In this document: piece after piece, positions 8,488 to 17,329 of the stretch
Layout of the letters: each line of letters opens with the position of its first letter
Numbering within the stretch: the stretch's first letter is position 1
Assembly: GCA_013289855.1 (NCBI GenBank)
Contig: JABCZD010000006.1
Span: 1-64,000, forward strand
Length of the DNA: 64,000 nucleotides
Source of the DNA: Acidobacteriota bacterium
Lineage (GTDB): Bacteria; Acidobacteriota; Terriglobia; Acidiferrales; UBA7541
Direction: 5' to 3'
Program-made: the position numbers and the translations under genes
Notes under the pieces: model-generated
Told to the model about the DNA's origin: nothing
Databases searched by the model: none
What the model saw: the letters and a program-made list of their open reading frames with translations, nothing else

Positions 8488-9696
8488 TTAGCGGCCGGCT
8501 ACGGCGGCGGCACCGACGTTGGTGTAGATTTGCACGGCTGCGCCGACTCCCGCGCCAGAACCTACGCGGTAGCCTTGATCGAGCAAAACCTTTTCGAACG
8601 CGCCGAGAAACAGCAGCACGTTGGCTTTCTGACTGCAGTAGCCCATCAAACCGATGCGCCAGATTTTCGCTTTCAGGGGCCCGAGGCCGCCGGCGATTTC
8701 AATGTTGAATTCGTCGAGCAGCTGATTGCGAACTTTGACGTCGTCGATGCCGTTGGGAATCATGACGGCGGTAACGGTGGGCAGACGTTCTGCGGGAGCT
8801 TTCACCAAAAGTTCGAGGCCCATGGCTTCGAGGCCGGCAATTAGCGCCAATTGATTTTGGCGATGGCGCTCCCAGCGATTCTCGAGGCCTTCTTCCATCG
8901 TGAGGCGCATGGCTTCGCGCAAACCAAAGATCAGAGAGATTGGCGGGGTGTGATGGTACAGGCGATCCTTGCCCCAATAGTTCATCGCGGTGGTGAGGTC
9001 AAAGTACCAGCTCTGCACTTTTGTTTTGCGATTGCGAAAAACTTCTTCGGCTTTGGGGCTTACGGTGATGGGCGACATGCCCGGCGGGGCGCTGATAGCT
9101 TTTTGCGTGCCGCTGAAGCAGATGTCCACGCGTTCGTTGTCAATGTGCAGCGGGACGGCGGCGAGGGAGGCGACAGTGTCCACGATGAGGAGCGCGCCGA
9201 GTTCGTCGGCGACTTCGCGAAAGGCAGCCAGTTGGGTGAGGACGCCGGAAGAAGTTTCCCCCTGCGCCAGACCGATGATTTTAATTTTGCGGCCTTTGCC
9301 AGCTTTGCGAACTTCTTCCGGGTCGACGGTGGTGCCGTAAGGGGATTCGACACGGGTGACTGTTGCAGGCGTGCGCCCGGCGATTTCCGCCATGCGATCG
9401 GAGAACCAGCCGTTTACGCAGATGATGGCTTCGTCGCCTTCTTCCAGCGTGTTGACGAGCGAGGCTTCGATGCCTCCGGAGCCGGAAGCGGAAAGCGGCA
9501 TGGTGATGCGGTTTTCGGTTTGGAAAATTTGCCGCATCAGGACTTGGGTGTCTTCCATGCAGCCTTTGAACCACGGGTCCATGTGGCCGACGATAGGCGT
9601 CGCCATGGCGCGGTAAACGCGCGGGTCCATAGAGGATGGACCAGGGGTGAGCATTAGCCTTACGGGAGGATTCAGTTCACCGATTGGTTGCGACAT
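8488..9696 (-). CDS. Class V aminotransferase (alanine/serine-glyoxylate type)
   Basis: This 402-residue PLP enzyme matches the alanine-glyoxylate / serine-glyoxylate aminotransferase group. The N-terminal LMLTPGPSSMDPRVYRAM, the cofactor-contacting ASGSGGIEASL, the Asp of LLIVDTVASLAAVPL and the Schiff-base Lys199 in SGTQKAISAPPG are all present, and length is normal. It should transfer an amino group to glyoxylate from alanine or serine; related enzymes also use phosphonopyruvate or other acceptors, so the exact substrate is open. A purine-rich AAGGGC lies upstream of the ATG. It is alone on this strand. Confidence 0.92.
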   Translation of the reverse strand: MSQPIGELNPPVRLMLTPGPSSMDPRVYRAMATPIVGHMDPWFKGCMEDTQVLMRQIFQTENRITMPLSASGSGGIEASLVNTLEEGDEAIICVNGWFSDRMAEIAGRTPATVTRVESPYGTTVDPEEVRKAGKGRKIKIIGLAQGETSSGVLTQLAAFREVADELGALLIVDTVASLAAVPLHIDNERVDICFSGTQKAISAPPGMSPITVSPKAEEVFRNRKTKVQSWYFDLTTAMNYWGKDRLYHHTPPISLIFGLREAMRLTMEEGLENRWERHRQNQLALIAGLEAMGLELLVKAPAERLPTVTAVMIPNGIDDVKVRNQLLDEFNIEIAGGLGPLKAKIWRIGLMGYCSQKANVLLFLGAFEKVLLDQGYRVGSGAGVGAAVQIYTNVGAAAVAGR

Positions 9697-9858
9697 TGCG
9701 TTTTGCCCTTCTTTTTCTTGCAGTTAGTGCTGCACGGCATTGCGATGGCGGCTTGTGCGGGACATTCGCGGAGCACGCTTGAGGGTACGATTCTCGCGCA
9801 ATCGCCCGGGGGGTGCAACCGACAATTTGGACGGCCGTTTGACGTGACAACGCGGGTT

Positions 9859-10083
9859 TTAGCCCCAATCTTTCCGTAGGTTTGCCACGTATTCGTCGGC
9901 GTGTTCGTCGGCCCAGATGTGCTTCCCAGAGCCTCGCAACGCGAGAAGCGGGTCGTAACCCAACCTCCGAGTGATGGACGCAGGAATATGACTGTCGATC
10001 CAGGACAGAATCTTGCAATACCAGATCTTCCGACACCAGCGGCGTAGGCGTAGCATGAAAATGCCTCGGAGGTAGTCTAACAT
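9859..10083 (-). CDS. Small hypothetical protein with antitoxin-like C-terminus
   Basis: This 74-codon frame starts MLDYLRGIFMLRLRRW and ends with GSGKHIWADEHADEYVANLR. The ending resembles C-termini of small VapB-type antitoxins, which often carry a Gly-Ser-Gly-Lys segment followed by an Asp/Glu-Tyr-Leu-Arg helix. The expected DNA-binding N-terminus is missing and no toxin gene is next to it, so it may be a remnant. The frame stays open upstream to 10299 through repeat sequence, which I consider non-coding. Low confidence. Confidence 0.3.
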   Translation of the reverse strand: MLDYLRGIFMLRLRRWCRKIWYCKILSWIDSHIPASITRRLGYDPLLALRGSGKHIWADEHADEYVANLRKDWG

Positions 10084-10150
10084 TTGGCGAATTTTAGCGG
10101 AGTCCGAAGGCGTACCAGGTAGGACAGTAGGTAGTGCGAAATCCAAAAGT

Positions 10151-10175
10151 GCACAGGCAAGAGTGCCTGTGCTAC
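10151..10175. repeat. Hairpin repeat, family B
   Basis: The arms GCACAGGCA and TGCCTGTGC are separated by a short loop and followed by TAC. It lies directly after the stop codon of the desaturase gene. Relatives are at 12665-12688, 12744-12768, 35292-35314 and 52793-52819. Confidence 0.85.
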
Positions 10176-10178
10176 AAG

Positions 10179-11042
10179 TCAGGCGGCGAGTTTTTGTTCT
10201 TCGGTGGCTAGCATGTGGGTGGGGACTTTGCGGAGTTCCCAGACTAGGCCTAACCAGGACAGGGCTTTTAGGGTGTAGTAGGTGATGTCGATCTCCCACC
10301 AGAAGAAGCCCTGGCGGGCGGCGGCCATGAAGTGGTGGTGATTGTTGTGCCAGCCTTCGCCGAGAGTGACCAGAGCCAGCAGGAGGTTATTCTTGCTGGT
10401 GTCGGTGGTTTTGTAGCGGCGCGAACCGAAGAGGTGGGAGAGCGAGTTGATGGTGAAGGTGCCGTGCCAGACGAGCACGGTGCTGAGCAGAAAAGCCCAG
10501 ATGAGCAAGGGCCAGCTGCCGATCAGCCAAAGGGCGACGCCCAACGTCACCGGCGGGACCAGGTAGTACTTGTCCAGCCAGCGCAGCTCGGGAAATTTTG
10601 CGAAATCGCCGATGTAGTTGAGGCGCGTGGCGTTGTACTTATCCGAAATGATCCAGCCGATGTGCGACCAGAAAAAGCCGAAGAGCGTTGGCGAGTGAAG
10701 GTCTTCTTCCTGGTCGGAGAAGCGGTGATGATGGCGGTGATGCGCGGCCCACCAGAGCACGCCCTTTTGCACGGAGGTCATGGCCATAAATGCGATGACA
10801 AATTGAAAGATGCGGCTGGTTTTGTAAGAGCGGTGCGAAAAATAACGGTGATAGCCGGCGGTGACGAAAAACATGCGCATTTCATACATGGCGATGCAAG
10901 CGACCGGAAGATACCAGTGGAAGGGCACGAAAAATATCCCGAGCGAAAGGAGATGAATCAGGACGAAAGGCAAGGCGGAGAAAACGGAGATGCGCGAGCC
11001 GTTGGGCAGCGGAATCGAAAGCGCGCGAGAAACAGAAGCCAT
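10179..11042 (-). CDS. Acyl-CoA/acyl-lipid delta-9-type fatty acid desaturase
   Basis: The 287-residue membrane protein has all three histidine boxes of the di-iron desaturases: HRYFSH at 65-70, a His-rich box around 101-106 (HHRHHH), and HNNHH at 232-236. Two hydrophobic blocks flank them, so the active site should face the cytoplasm. It would introduce a double bond into acyl chains and adjust membrane fluidity; the regiospecificity is inferred from the family. I start at the ATG at 11042; the frame extends upstream to 11120 without conserved features. Redox partner genes are not nearby. Confidence 0.92.
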   Translation of the reverse strand: MASVSRALSIPLPNGSRISVFSALPFVLIHLLSLGIFFVPFHWYLPVACIAMYEMRMFFVTAGYHRYFSHRSYKTSRIFQFVIAFMAMTSVQKGVLWWAAHHRHHHRFSDQEEDLHSPTLFGFFWSHIGWIISDKYNATRLNYIGDFAKFPELRWLDKYYLVPPVTLGVALWLIGSWPLLIWAFLLSTVLVWHGTFTINSLSHLFGSRRYKTTDTSKNNLLLALVTLGEGWHNNHHHFMAAARQGFFWWEIDITYYTLKALSWLGLVWELRKVPTHMLATEEQKLAA

Positions 11043-11419
11043 GCAGAACAACCCTCCACGTCCGAAATGGACGTAATGTATGCCAACGCCAGGGCAAATG
11101 GAACGCTCGCCGTTCGTCACAGCAAGTGCAACAAGTCAGGACAAAAACGCTAAGAATCTACGAACGACAGTTCCGAACAACTTCCTGTCCATCAGTTTAC
11201 GGTTGCGCCAAAACACGGTCAAGCGGACTGAAGTACAGGTGTAATTAGTTAGATGCAAGCGCTGCGGATGCGTTGTAATTCCACGATTAGCACGGCGTTT
11301 CGGCTGAACGCGGAGACGGAGTTCCTGCGCGATGGGACGGGTCATTGCGGCGATTCTGGCGGCGAGGAAGCCGAGGCGCAGACGAATATGCTATCTTGCT
11401 TGTTCTATGGAACGCATTC
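11043..11419. other. Intergenic region between divergent genes
   Basis: These 377 bases separate the desaturase from the small gene at 11420. I see no gene, repeat or clear promoter in it. Confidence 0.5.
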
Positions 11420-11695
11420 ATGTCTGAACGACCAGTACTGGTTGGACTCATCCCGCAAGCCGTGGTGCTTGATCCGGGCGATCAAGTCTCGTGGATTTCT
11501 GACGCGGGCAACTTGCGCGTGGAGTTTGACGTAAACCGCTGCCCATTTTCTTCGAATATTTTCCAGGCTCCCGCCGGGATGCGGCTGCTCAGCGGCCCGC
11601 CGCGCGTGGGCGTCAAAGCTGGGACTTTCAAGTATCGCTTGTGGCTCAACGAGCAGATCGTTGGACAGGGCGAAGTGATCCTGCGCGACAAATAA
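11420..11695 (+). CDS. Small hypothetical protein, cupredoxin-like pattern
   Basis: The frame from the ATG at 11420 gives 91 residues. Alternating hydrophobic residues (VVLDPGDQVSWISDAGNLRV, FKYRLWLNEQIVGQGEVIL) suggest an all-beta fold like a cupredoxin, but I do not see a full copper site, only a lone Cys in DVNRCPF. No signal peptide is present. The frame continues upstream to 11345 but that part looks non-coding. Confidence 0.6.
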   Translation: MSERPVLVGLIPQAVVLDPGDQVSWISDAGNLRVEFDVNRCPFSSNIFQAPAGMRLLSGPPRVGVKAGTFKYRLWLNEQIVGQGEVILRDK

Positions 11696-11821
11696 AAACA
11701 CTCGTAAGTGAAAGACCGCTGGGCGTACGCCACTCCGGCAACTCGTCGGATGCGGGCGGCGGAGGTTCACTGTCCGTGAGGGTCGTGCCGCGGCCGAATT
11801 AGTTCGGGGCTACATGGCCGA

Positions 11822-12142
11822 CTACTTGGCTGGCTGCTTGGCAATAATCAGGTCTTTGATCTTCGCGTAAGTCGCCGCAGGGATGATTTTCTTGCGTGTC
11901 AGATCGTCTTTTCTGGCGTACGGACGGCCATCGATAATCTTCTGGGAATAGACGGCGCCGATACCCGGGAGTGCGTCGAGTTGGGCTTGGGTGGCGGTGT
12001 TGATGTCCACCAGAGCGCCTTTTGGCGCGGTGGCCGCGGTTGTGGAGCTGGCAGTTTGCGCTGGGGACCGCGACATTCCGGTGGAAACGCTTAGTGCCAC
12101 AATCATCATGAACAACAGCGCGCGAGTGAGTTGCTTTTTCAT
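11822..12142 (-). CDS. Secreted ComEA-like helix-hairpin-helix protein
   Basis: The 106-residue protein has a signal peptide (about residues 1-29) and a single helix-hairpin-helix domain: LVDINTATQAQLDALPGIG followed by SQKIIDGRPYARKDDL. This is the DNA-binding module of ComEA-type proteins, which bind incoming DNA outside the membrane in natural transformation. Acidobacteriota have many short HhH proteins of this kind, so a role in DNA uptake is possible but not shown here; no comEC is nearby. AGGAGACAACG precedes the ATG. It probably forms a two-gene unit with the small secreted gene upstream. Confidence 0.88.
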   Translation of the reverse strand: MKKQLTRALLFMMIVALSVSTGMSRSPAQTASSTTAATAPKGALVDINTATQAQLDALPGIGAVYSQKIIDGRPYARKDDLTRKKIIPAATYAKIKDLIIAKQPAK

Positions 12143-12173
12143 CGTTGTCTCCTCAGTTTTTAAATTTTCAGAA

Positions 12174-12512
12174 TTACTGCGAGGGAGTTTTCCCCGCAGC
12201 GTGATATCCGGCTTTTAGTGCGTCAGCTTCCAACATGTACTTCCCGTGCTTGGTCTTGCCGTAATAGCGCGTTCCTGGTTTGTGGTAGACGCCGGTGTCG
12301 GTGTTGACCCATACCATGCCACTGCTGTTGGCCGGCGGGGTCTGTGGAGTTGCGCTCTGCGAAGAGGTGGCAGAGTCCGCTGCGGTGGGGGTTGCGCGGC
12401 CGTTGGCATCGGCGGGCGATTGCGGTTGCGACTGGGCGTACACGGAGGCGCTGCCGAAGGTGAACGCGAGGGCAATCAGGAGCATGAAGAGAATCTTACC
12501 GGCTGATCTCAT
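12174..12512 (-). CDS. Small secreted protein with Ada-like C-terminal motif
   Basis: The 112-residue product has a signal peptide (LLIALAFTFGSASVYA), a Pro/Ala/Ser/Thr-rich linker and a 40-residue C-terminal domain beginning MVWVNTDTGVYHKPGTRYYG and ending EADALKAGYHAAG. The domain resembles the shape of Ada-type metal-binding motifs found in many small secreted proteins, but the Cys residues of those sites are absent. Function unknown. It lies 31 bases upstream of the ComEA-like gene on the same strand, so the two may be co-transcribed. Confidence 0.8.
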   Translation of the reverse strand: MRSAGKILFMLLIALAFTFGSASVYAQSQPQSPADANGRATPTAADSATSSQSATPQTPPANSSGMVWVNTDTGVYHKPGTRYYGKTKHGKYMLEADALKAGYHAAGKTPSQ

Positions 12513-12664
12513 CGTGACTCTCCCCCGTCCCCGCGCGTGTCCGGCGCGCCGCGCGCTTTGGTGTTACTCGGTCGGGCGGATGATGGCGAAGAATGGAAGC
12601 GAAGTCAAGAAGTGGGCCACTTGGCGGTGGAGTAGGCGCAAACGCGAAAGCTTGGGAAGTCCAG

Positions 12665-12768
12665 TGGCACAGGCATTCTTGCCTGTGCAGGCTTGGCCGA
12701 GCTGGTGGTTCGGGCTCAACGTCGGACTCCCTCTGCGGAACCGCGCACAGGCAAAAGTGCCTGTGCTA
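12665..12768. repeat. Pair of family B hairpin repeats
   Basis: Hairpins at 12665-12688 (GGCACAGGCA...GCCTGTGC) and 12744-12768 (GCACAGGCA...GCCTGTGCTAC) lie in the 301-base gap 12513-12813. Both keep the arms and differ in the loop. I see nothing else in the gap. Confidence 0.85.
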
Positions 12769-12813
12769 CTAAAGGCCAAAGGCGCGTTCCAGCAATCTTC
12801 GGCTGAAACCCGG

Positions 12814-13245
12814 TTAGTCGCCGACGGCAAGGGCGCGGGAACGAGGCGCTTCCACGGCTTCGGCGAGGTCGCGACGCACCGGTCCGAGGACGAACGCCGG
12901 CACCTGGCGTTCAGGAACGAGCGACAGGCTGGTGGCCTTGCGAGGAAACTCGCTGCGGCGGTCCAGCTTCAGGCCAGCCTCTCGGAGGAACTCCGCGGAA
13001 AAGCCCATATCCTCGGCACGGTCAACGCCCCAGAACCACAGCTTCTCTTCCTGGCGTTGTAGGAAGTCCAGAGACTCCTCGAGCTTTTTCATGGCCCGGT
13101 CGAAGGAAGACGCGAGGAAAAAGACGCTCAATGTCCAAGCGTGACGGGGATAGGTGGCTTGGACTCTGATGCAATATTTCCCGCCCTGATTGCGTTCCAT
13201 GCTGCAACGGTATTCATTTCGAACGACGGACGCGCGTGCGCGCAT
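12814..13245 (-). CDS. Hypothetical protein
   Basis: I do not recognise this protein of 143 residues. It starts MRARASVVRNEYRCSMERNQ, has a possible amphipathic helix (SFDRAMKKLEESLDFLQRQ), and ends in a basic/acidic mixed tail. The frame stays open upstream to a GTG at 13386, so the start is uncertain; I chose the ATG at 13245. A frame on the other strand also spans this stretch, but its composition looks like a shadow of this gene. No signal peptide. Confidence 0.55.
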   Translation of the reverse strand: MRARASVVRNEYRCSMERNQGGKYCIRVQATYPRHAWTLSVFFLASSFDRAMKKLEESLDFLQRQEEKLWFWGVDRAEDMGFSAEFLREAGLKLDRRSEFPRKATSLSLVPERQVPAFVLGPVRRDLAEAVEAPRSRALAVGD

Positions 13246-13475
13246 GAGATTCACCGATCCTAAGAGGTAGTTGTTCGAAAACCGGGTCAAGCGTGCGATG
13301 TTACGACCAGATAAGTCGTCCGAAGAGCCTCTCCCCCTGTTAGATAGATGTTGCCGAAACGTAGCTGAGAGGCTGTTTAGGGACACAATAGCGTACTTGG
13401 GCGTGTGGGGAAACGCAAGGGTGCGGAGATTTTTGTGCTAAGCCAAGATAAAGCTTTTATTTTTAATAAGTTAGA

Positions 13476-15395
13476 CTAGCCCTGAGTACTGCCGGCCTTC
13501 AGTTTGTCAGGGTATACCTTAAGCTTGCCTTCCTTCTTGAGGCGGGCGTCCAAGGCGGCGCGGAAGGCGTCGAAGGCGAGGTTGCGCTTGTTTTGAATCA
13601 CTGTATCGCTGAGTTCCTTCTCTTGTTTGGCGAAATCCGCCTGATCGAGTGGGGTCTTTTCCACGAGTTCGTACACCGCGCGGCCTGCGCCAAGCGGCAC
13701 GGGCGCAGATACTTCACCATCTTTCATGTCAAAGGCCGCGCTCAACTGCTTGCCGCTGCCCAGTCCGGGAACGGAGCCGTCGCGAGCAAAGGAATCGCTG
13801 GTCTTGGGATCCAGTCCGAGCGATTTGGCGACGGCGTCGAACTCTTCTCCAGCCTTAGCGCGGCGGCTAAGGTCATCGGCTTTGGCCACCACTTGTTGTA
13901 GGGCCTTTTCCTTTTGAATGTCGCTGACCACGCGGGCTCGAACCTCTTCCAGCGTCCCCTGGTGCGTGGGCTGAATATCCTTCACGGATAGAACAACATA
14001 GCCGCGATCGGTGCGAATGGGCAGGCTCACCTCGCCGGTGCGCAGGCGGAACATGGCGTCCTTGATGTCCTTGGAATTGCCAAACTCAAGGATCTGGTCG
14101 GTAGCAGAAACCGGGCGCGTTTCAGAAATCGGCAGATGAAATTCTCCGGCCAAGTCATCCAGCGTCACCTTATTCGAACGACGAACCTCCGTGGCGAGTT
14201 TGTCGGCAGTGTCGCCGGCTTCCTTGTCCGCCTGCGCCAAGACCAGTGGAGCGCGCAAAGAGTCTTTTACCTCATCAAACGGCTTGGTGTGCGCGGGCTC
14301 ATTCTCGAGCACCTTGAGGATGTGAAAGCCGTACTGCGTCTTTACCAGGTTAGAAACCTGGCCGTTTTGCAGGCTGAAGGCGGTCTGTTCGAACTCAGGA
14401 ACGGTTTGCCCCTTGGTGATGAAACCTAAATCGCCGCCCTTATCCTTGCTGCCGGGGTCTTCGGAGTATTTTTTGGCCAAGTCGGCGAAATTCCCGCCTT
14501 TTTTGACCTGCTTGAGAATGTCTTCGGCCTTGGCGTGAATCTCTTCGACTTCAGCGCTGGTCTTGCCCACGGTGGTGAGCAGGATGTGCTGGACGTGGAC
14601 GCGGCTTGGTACCTGATATTGCGCAATATTCTGCTGATATTGGGCTTTCAGTTGGTCGTCGGAGATATGCACGCCCTGGCGCAACTGGTTGATGTCCACC
14701 AAGGCGTAGCGTACGACGCGGCGCTCTGGCAACTGGTAGGAGGCGCGGTTCTTTTCGTAGGCGGCTTTGATCTCGTCATCGGTGGGGACGATCTTGAGTT
14801 CCAGGTCTTCCGGTTTGATTAGGACATAGTCGAGCTTGATCTTCTCGTTGCGGTCGCGGAAGGCCTGTTGCATTTCGGCAGGGCTGGCACTGATGCCATC
14901 GGTAACCAGCTTGCGAAACTTTTCTTCCAGCAGGCCTTGGCGAATCAGTTCTTCAAACACCGGAACGGTGAGCTGAAAGCGTGTGGCCACTTCCTGGGTG
15001 TAGCGATCCATGCCGACAAAGCTGTCGCCGTTGAAGGCCGCGGGGAGAAACTGCCGGATACGGTCGGCGCGTTCCTGGTCCGAAACGGTGATGCCTAGGC
15101 GCTTGGATTCGTACTCGAGTTCTTTCTCAAAAATAAGCTGCTGCACAATTTGCTGCGTGTAATAGGGGATGAGCTGCGGGATAACTTCGCTGCGCTGCTG
15201 GATCTGCGCGAGTTGCTGGCTGACTTCGGCCATGGTGACGTTCTGTTCACCGACGCTGGCGACGGTATCGGAGGCGGCGGTTTCGGTGCCGGTTCCCGGG
15301 CCCTGAGGGATGAGGTACAAGAGCATGCCGCCGCCAATGATGGCAACTACGACGCCGAGCAGGATGCGCTTACCGGTCTTTGAATCGCTAGCCAT
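13476..15395 (-). CDS. Membrane-anchored peptidyl-prolyl isomerase (PpiD/SurA-like)
   Basis: The 639-residue protein has one N-terminal membrane anchor (about residues 10-30), a SurA-N/PpiD-like chaperone part (from TVASVGEQNVTMAEVSQQL) and a clear parvulin domain beginning RVHVQHILLTTVGK and containing FADLAKKYSEDPGSKDKGGD. A second, weaker parvulin-like segment follows (STKDIKDAMFRLRTGEVSLP-type spacing). It should act as a periplasmic foldase for exported and outer-membrane proteins. The ATG at 15395 is supported by GAGGAGA eight bases upstream; the frame is open further up to 15461. Confidence 0.92.
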   Translation of the reverse strand: MASDSKTGKRILLGVVVAIIGGGMLLYLIPQGPGTGTETAASDTVASVGEQNVTMAEVSQQLAQIQQRSEVIPQLIPYYTQQIVQQLIFEKELEYESKRLGITVSDQERADRIRQFLPAAFNGDSFVGMDRYTQEVATRFQLTVPVFEELIRQGLLEEKFRKLVTDGISASPAEMQQAFRDRNEKIKLDYVLIKPEDLELKIVPTDDEIKAAYEKNRASYQLPERRVVRYALVDINQLRQGVHISDDQLKAQYQQNIAQYQVPSRVHVQHILLTTVGKTSAEVEEIHAKAEDILKQVKKGGNFADLAKKYSEDPGSKDKGGDLGFITKGQTVPEFEQTAFSLQNGQVSNLVKTQYGFHILKVLENEPAHTKPFDEVKDSLRAPLVLAQADKEAGDTADKLATEVRRSNKVTLDDLAGEFHLPISETRPVSATDQILEFGNSKDIKDAMFRLRTGEVSLPIRTDRGYVVLSVKDIQPTHQGTLEEVRARVVSDIQKEKALQQVVAKADDLSRRAKAGEEFDAVAKSLGLDPKTSDSFARDGSVPGLGSGKQLSAAFDMKDGEVSAPVPLGAGRAVYELVEKTPLDQADFAKQEKELSDTVIQNKRNLAFDAFRAALDARLKKEGKLKVYPDKLKAGSTQG

Positions 15396-15578
15396 TACAG
15401 GAATCTCCTCAAGTCTGCGGACAAACTCCATATTATAAGAGATAGAGGGCACGCGCCTCAAATGGAATCGTGCGGGCAGCGAACCTTACGCGGAGAATGG
15501 TCATCGAAGCGTAACAGAAAGTTTCGTGCCGGGCGGTGTATTCGGGGGAATGAGTGGAATTGGGCGAGGCGTCTTTTT

Positions 15579-15651
15579 GGAGTGTGGCGGCTTGACGCCG
15601 CTTTGCAGTGGTGGCCGCGTCCGAAAAAGCGGCGTCAAGCCGCCGCACTCC
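15579..15651. repeat. Two family A repeats in inverted orientation
   Basis: The copy at 15579-15604 and the copy at 15626-15651 are reverse complements except for one base and could form a 26-base stem with a 21-base loop. They lie between the divergent foldase and cytochrome-type genes (gap 15396-15752). Confidence 0.88.
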
Positions 15652-15752
15652 AAAAAAGCAGCCGACGGGCGCTTTCGTGAAGAGCTGCTGATTTGAGCTG
15701 TTTGGATTGTCAAAAAGCCGTGACAGAGCTAGGAAAGATCAGAAACAAGATA

Positions 15753-17132
15753 ATGCGAGCGCTCAAAATCGCTGTGGTTGCCGGTCTGCTTTGCACGACC
15801 TTCTGTGCGCTGGGATGGCGGACGCTGAACGCGGCCCAGACAGCGAATGCGGCTACTGCGCACGCTGCTCCTGTTACGACCGACGCGCCCACGTTTTATC
15901 GCGACGTCCTGCCCATTCTGGAAGCGCACTGCCAGGAATGCCACCGCGCGGGCGGAATCGCGCCGATGGCGTTTGAAACCTACGAGCAGACGCGGGATTT
16001 TGCGGCGGCGATTCGTATCGCCACGGCGAACAAGACCATGCCGCCGTGGTTTGCCGAGCCGGGCGTCGGGAAGTTTTCGAACGACCCGTCGCTCTCGGCT
16101 GGGCAGATTGCCACGCTTGCCGCGTGGGCTTCGTCGCAAGCGCCTGCAGGAGACTCGCGTGACGCTCCGGCGCCGCGCGTGTGGGCTGACAAGTGGACCA
16201 TCCCCGAACCGGATCTGGTGCTTAAGATGCCGCAACCGGTACGTCTGCCGGCAAACGGGGATATCGACTACACCTACGAGATCGTGCCAACACACTTCAC
16301 GGAGGGACGATGGGTACAGATGGCGGAAGTGCTGCCCGCGCGGCGCGCCAACGTGCACCACGCGGTGGTATACGTGCGGCCTCCGGAATCGCAGTGGCTG
16401 CGGCATGCGCCGGTGGGCGTGCCCTTCACGGCGGAATCGCTTACCGATCCGGCGGAACGGGCTGCAGCGATGTGGACGGACAGCGACATTTTGCTGGTGT
16501 ACGCGCCGGGAAGTTCTGCGGACATGTGGCCGGCAACGATGGCGAAATACATTCCGGCGGGTAGTGATCTGGTTTTTCAGATGCATTACACGGCGAACGG
16601 TACGGCGAGCGAGGACGAGACTAGCGTGGGCCTGCGATTTTCAAAACAGCCGCCGCCGCAGCGGGTGCTGACGCTGCAACTGACGAATGATCACTTTGTG
16701 ATTCCGCCGGGAGCGCCGAATTATCGCGTGGAAGCACGCGGCACGCTGCCCAACGAAGCGACGCTGTTGAGCTTTTTCCCGCACATGCACCTGCGCGGAA
16801 AGGAGTTCGAATACAACCTGATACACCACGCTTCCGCCGGAGGGGCTGCAGGCAATGGCGGAGAACCTCCGCGGATCGAGACGCTCTTGCGCGTGCACTA
16901 TCATTTTCACTGGCAGATGAGTTATCGCCTGGCGACGCCGATGCGCTTGCCGGCGGGGACGGAACTGCAGGCGGTGGCGTGGTTCGACAACTCGCGGGAC
17001 AACCCGCACAATCCCGATCCGGAGGCTGCGGTGCGCTGGGGCGAGCAAACTTACGACGAGATGATGGTGGGATTTTTCGACGTGGCGGTGGATGCGCGGA
17101 CGGATAAGCAGAGCTTTTTTGTGCGGCATTAG
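15753..17132 (+). CDS. Exported cytochrome c / copper monooxygenase-like fusion protein
   Basis: The 459-residue product begins with a signal peptide, followed by a short cytochrome c-like domain with the haem motif CQECH near residue 62. The C-terminal 250 residues resemble type II copper-dependent monooxygenases of the peptidylglycine-hydroxylase kind: His pairs in NVHHAVVYV, an HMH in FFPHMHLRGKEF and HYHFHWQM, a possible His/Met copper site. Substrate unknown; related proteins occur in Acidobacteriota and Planctomycetes. It should act in the periplasm, the haem passing electrons to the copper centre (inference). The start is the ATG at 15753; the frame is open to 15693. Confidence 0.85.
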   Translation: MRALKIAVVAGLLCTTFCALGWRTLNAAQTANAATAHAAPVTTDAPTFYRDVLPILEAHCQECHRAGGIAPMAFETYEQTRDFAAAIRIATANKTMPPWFAEPGVGKFSNDPSLSAGQIATLAAWASSQAPAGDSRDAPAPRVWADKWTIPEPDLVLKMPQPVRLPANGDIDYTYEIVPTHFTEGRWVQMAEVLPARRANVHHAVVYVRPPESQWLRHAPVGVPFTAESLTDPAERAAAMWTDSDILLVYAPGSSADMWPATMAKYIPAGSDLVFQMHYTANGTASEDETSVGLRFSKQPPPQRVLTLQLTNDHFVIPPGAPNYRVEARGTLPNEATLLSFFPHMHLRGKEFEYNLIHHASAGGAAGNGGEPPRIETLLRVHYHFHWQMSYRLATPMRLPAGTELQAVAWFDNSRDNPHNPDPEAAVRWGEQTYDEMMVGFFDVAVDARTDKQSFFVRH

Positions 17133-17329
17133 GCGCGTTTTTTCGTTGCGCCGCGCGGCCGCGCCATTTACCTGGGCCCTCGCAGACCCCAAAATCGAAC
17201 AAGACTTGCCGAAAATGGGCCAGGTGCGGAAACGCTATTTGCAGTTTGACTACGCCTGCGTTCGCGAATCGGCGCTGCGCGATTCGCTGTGCTAAATTTC
17301 ACGATTGACGCCTCGCTGCGTCTACACTC

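Noticed and set aside
12295..13062. 255-residue plus-strand frame
   Set aside because: It crosses a signal-peptide gene, two hairpin repeats and a hypothetical gene on the other strand without coherent features.
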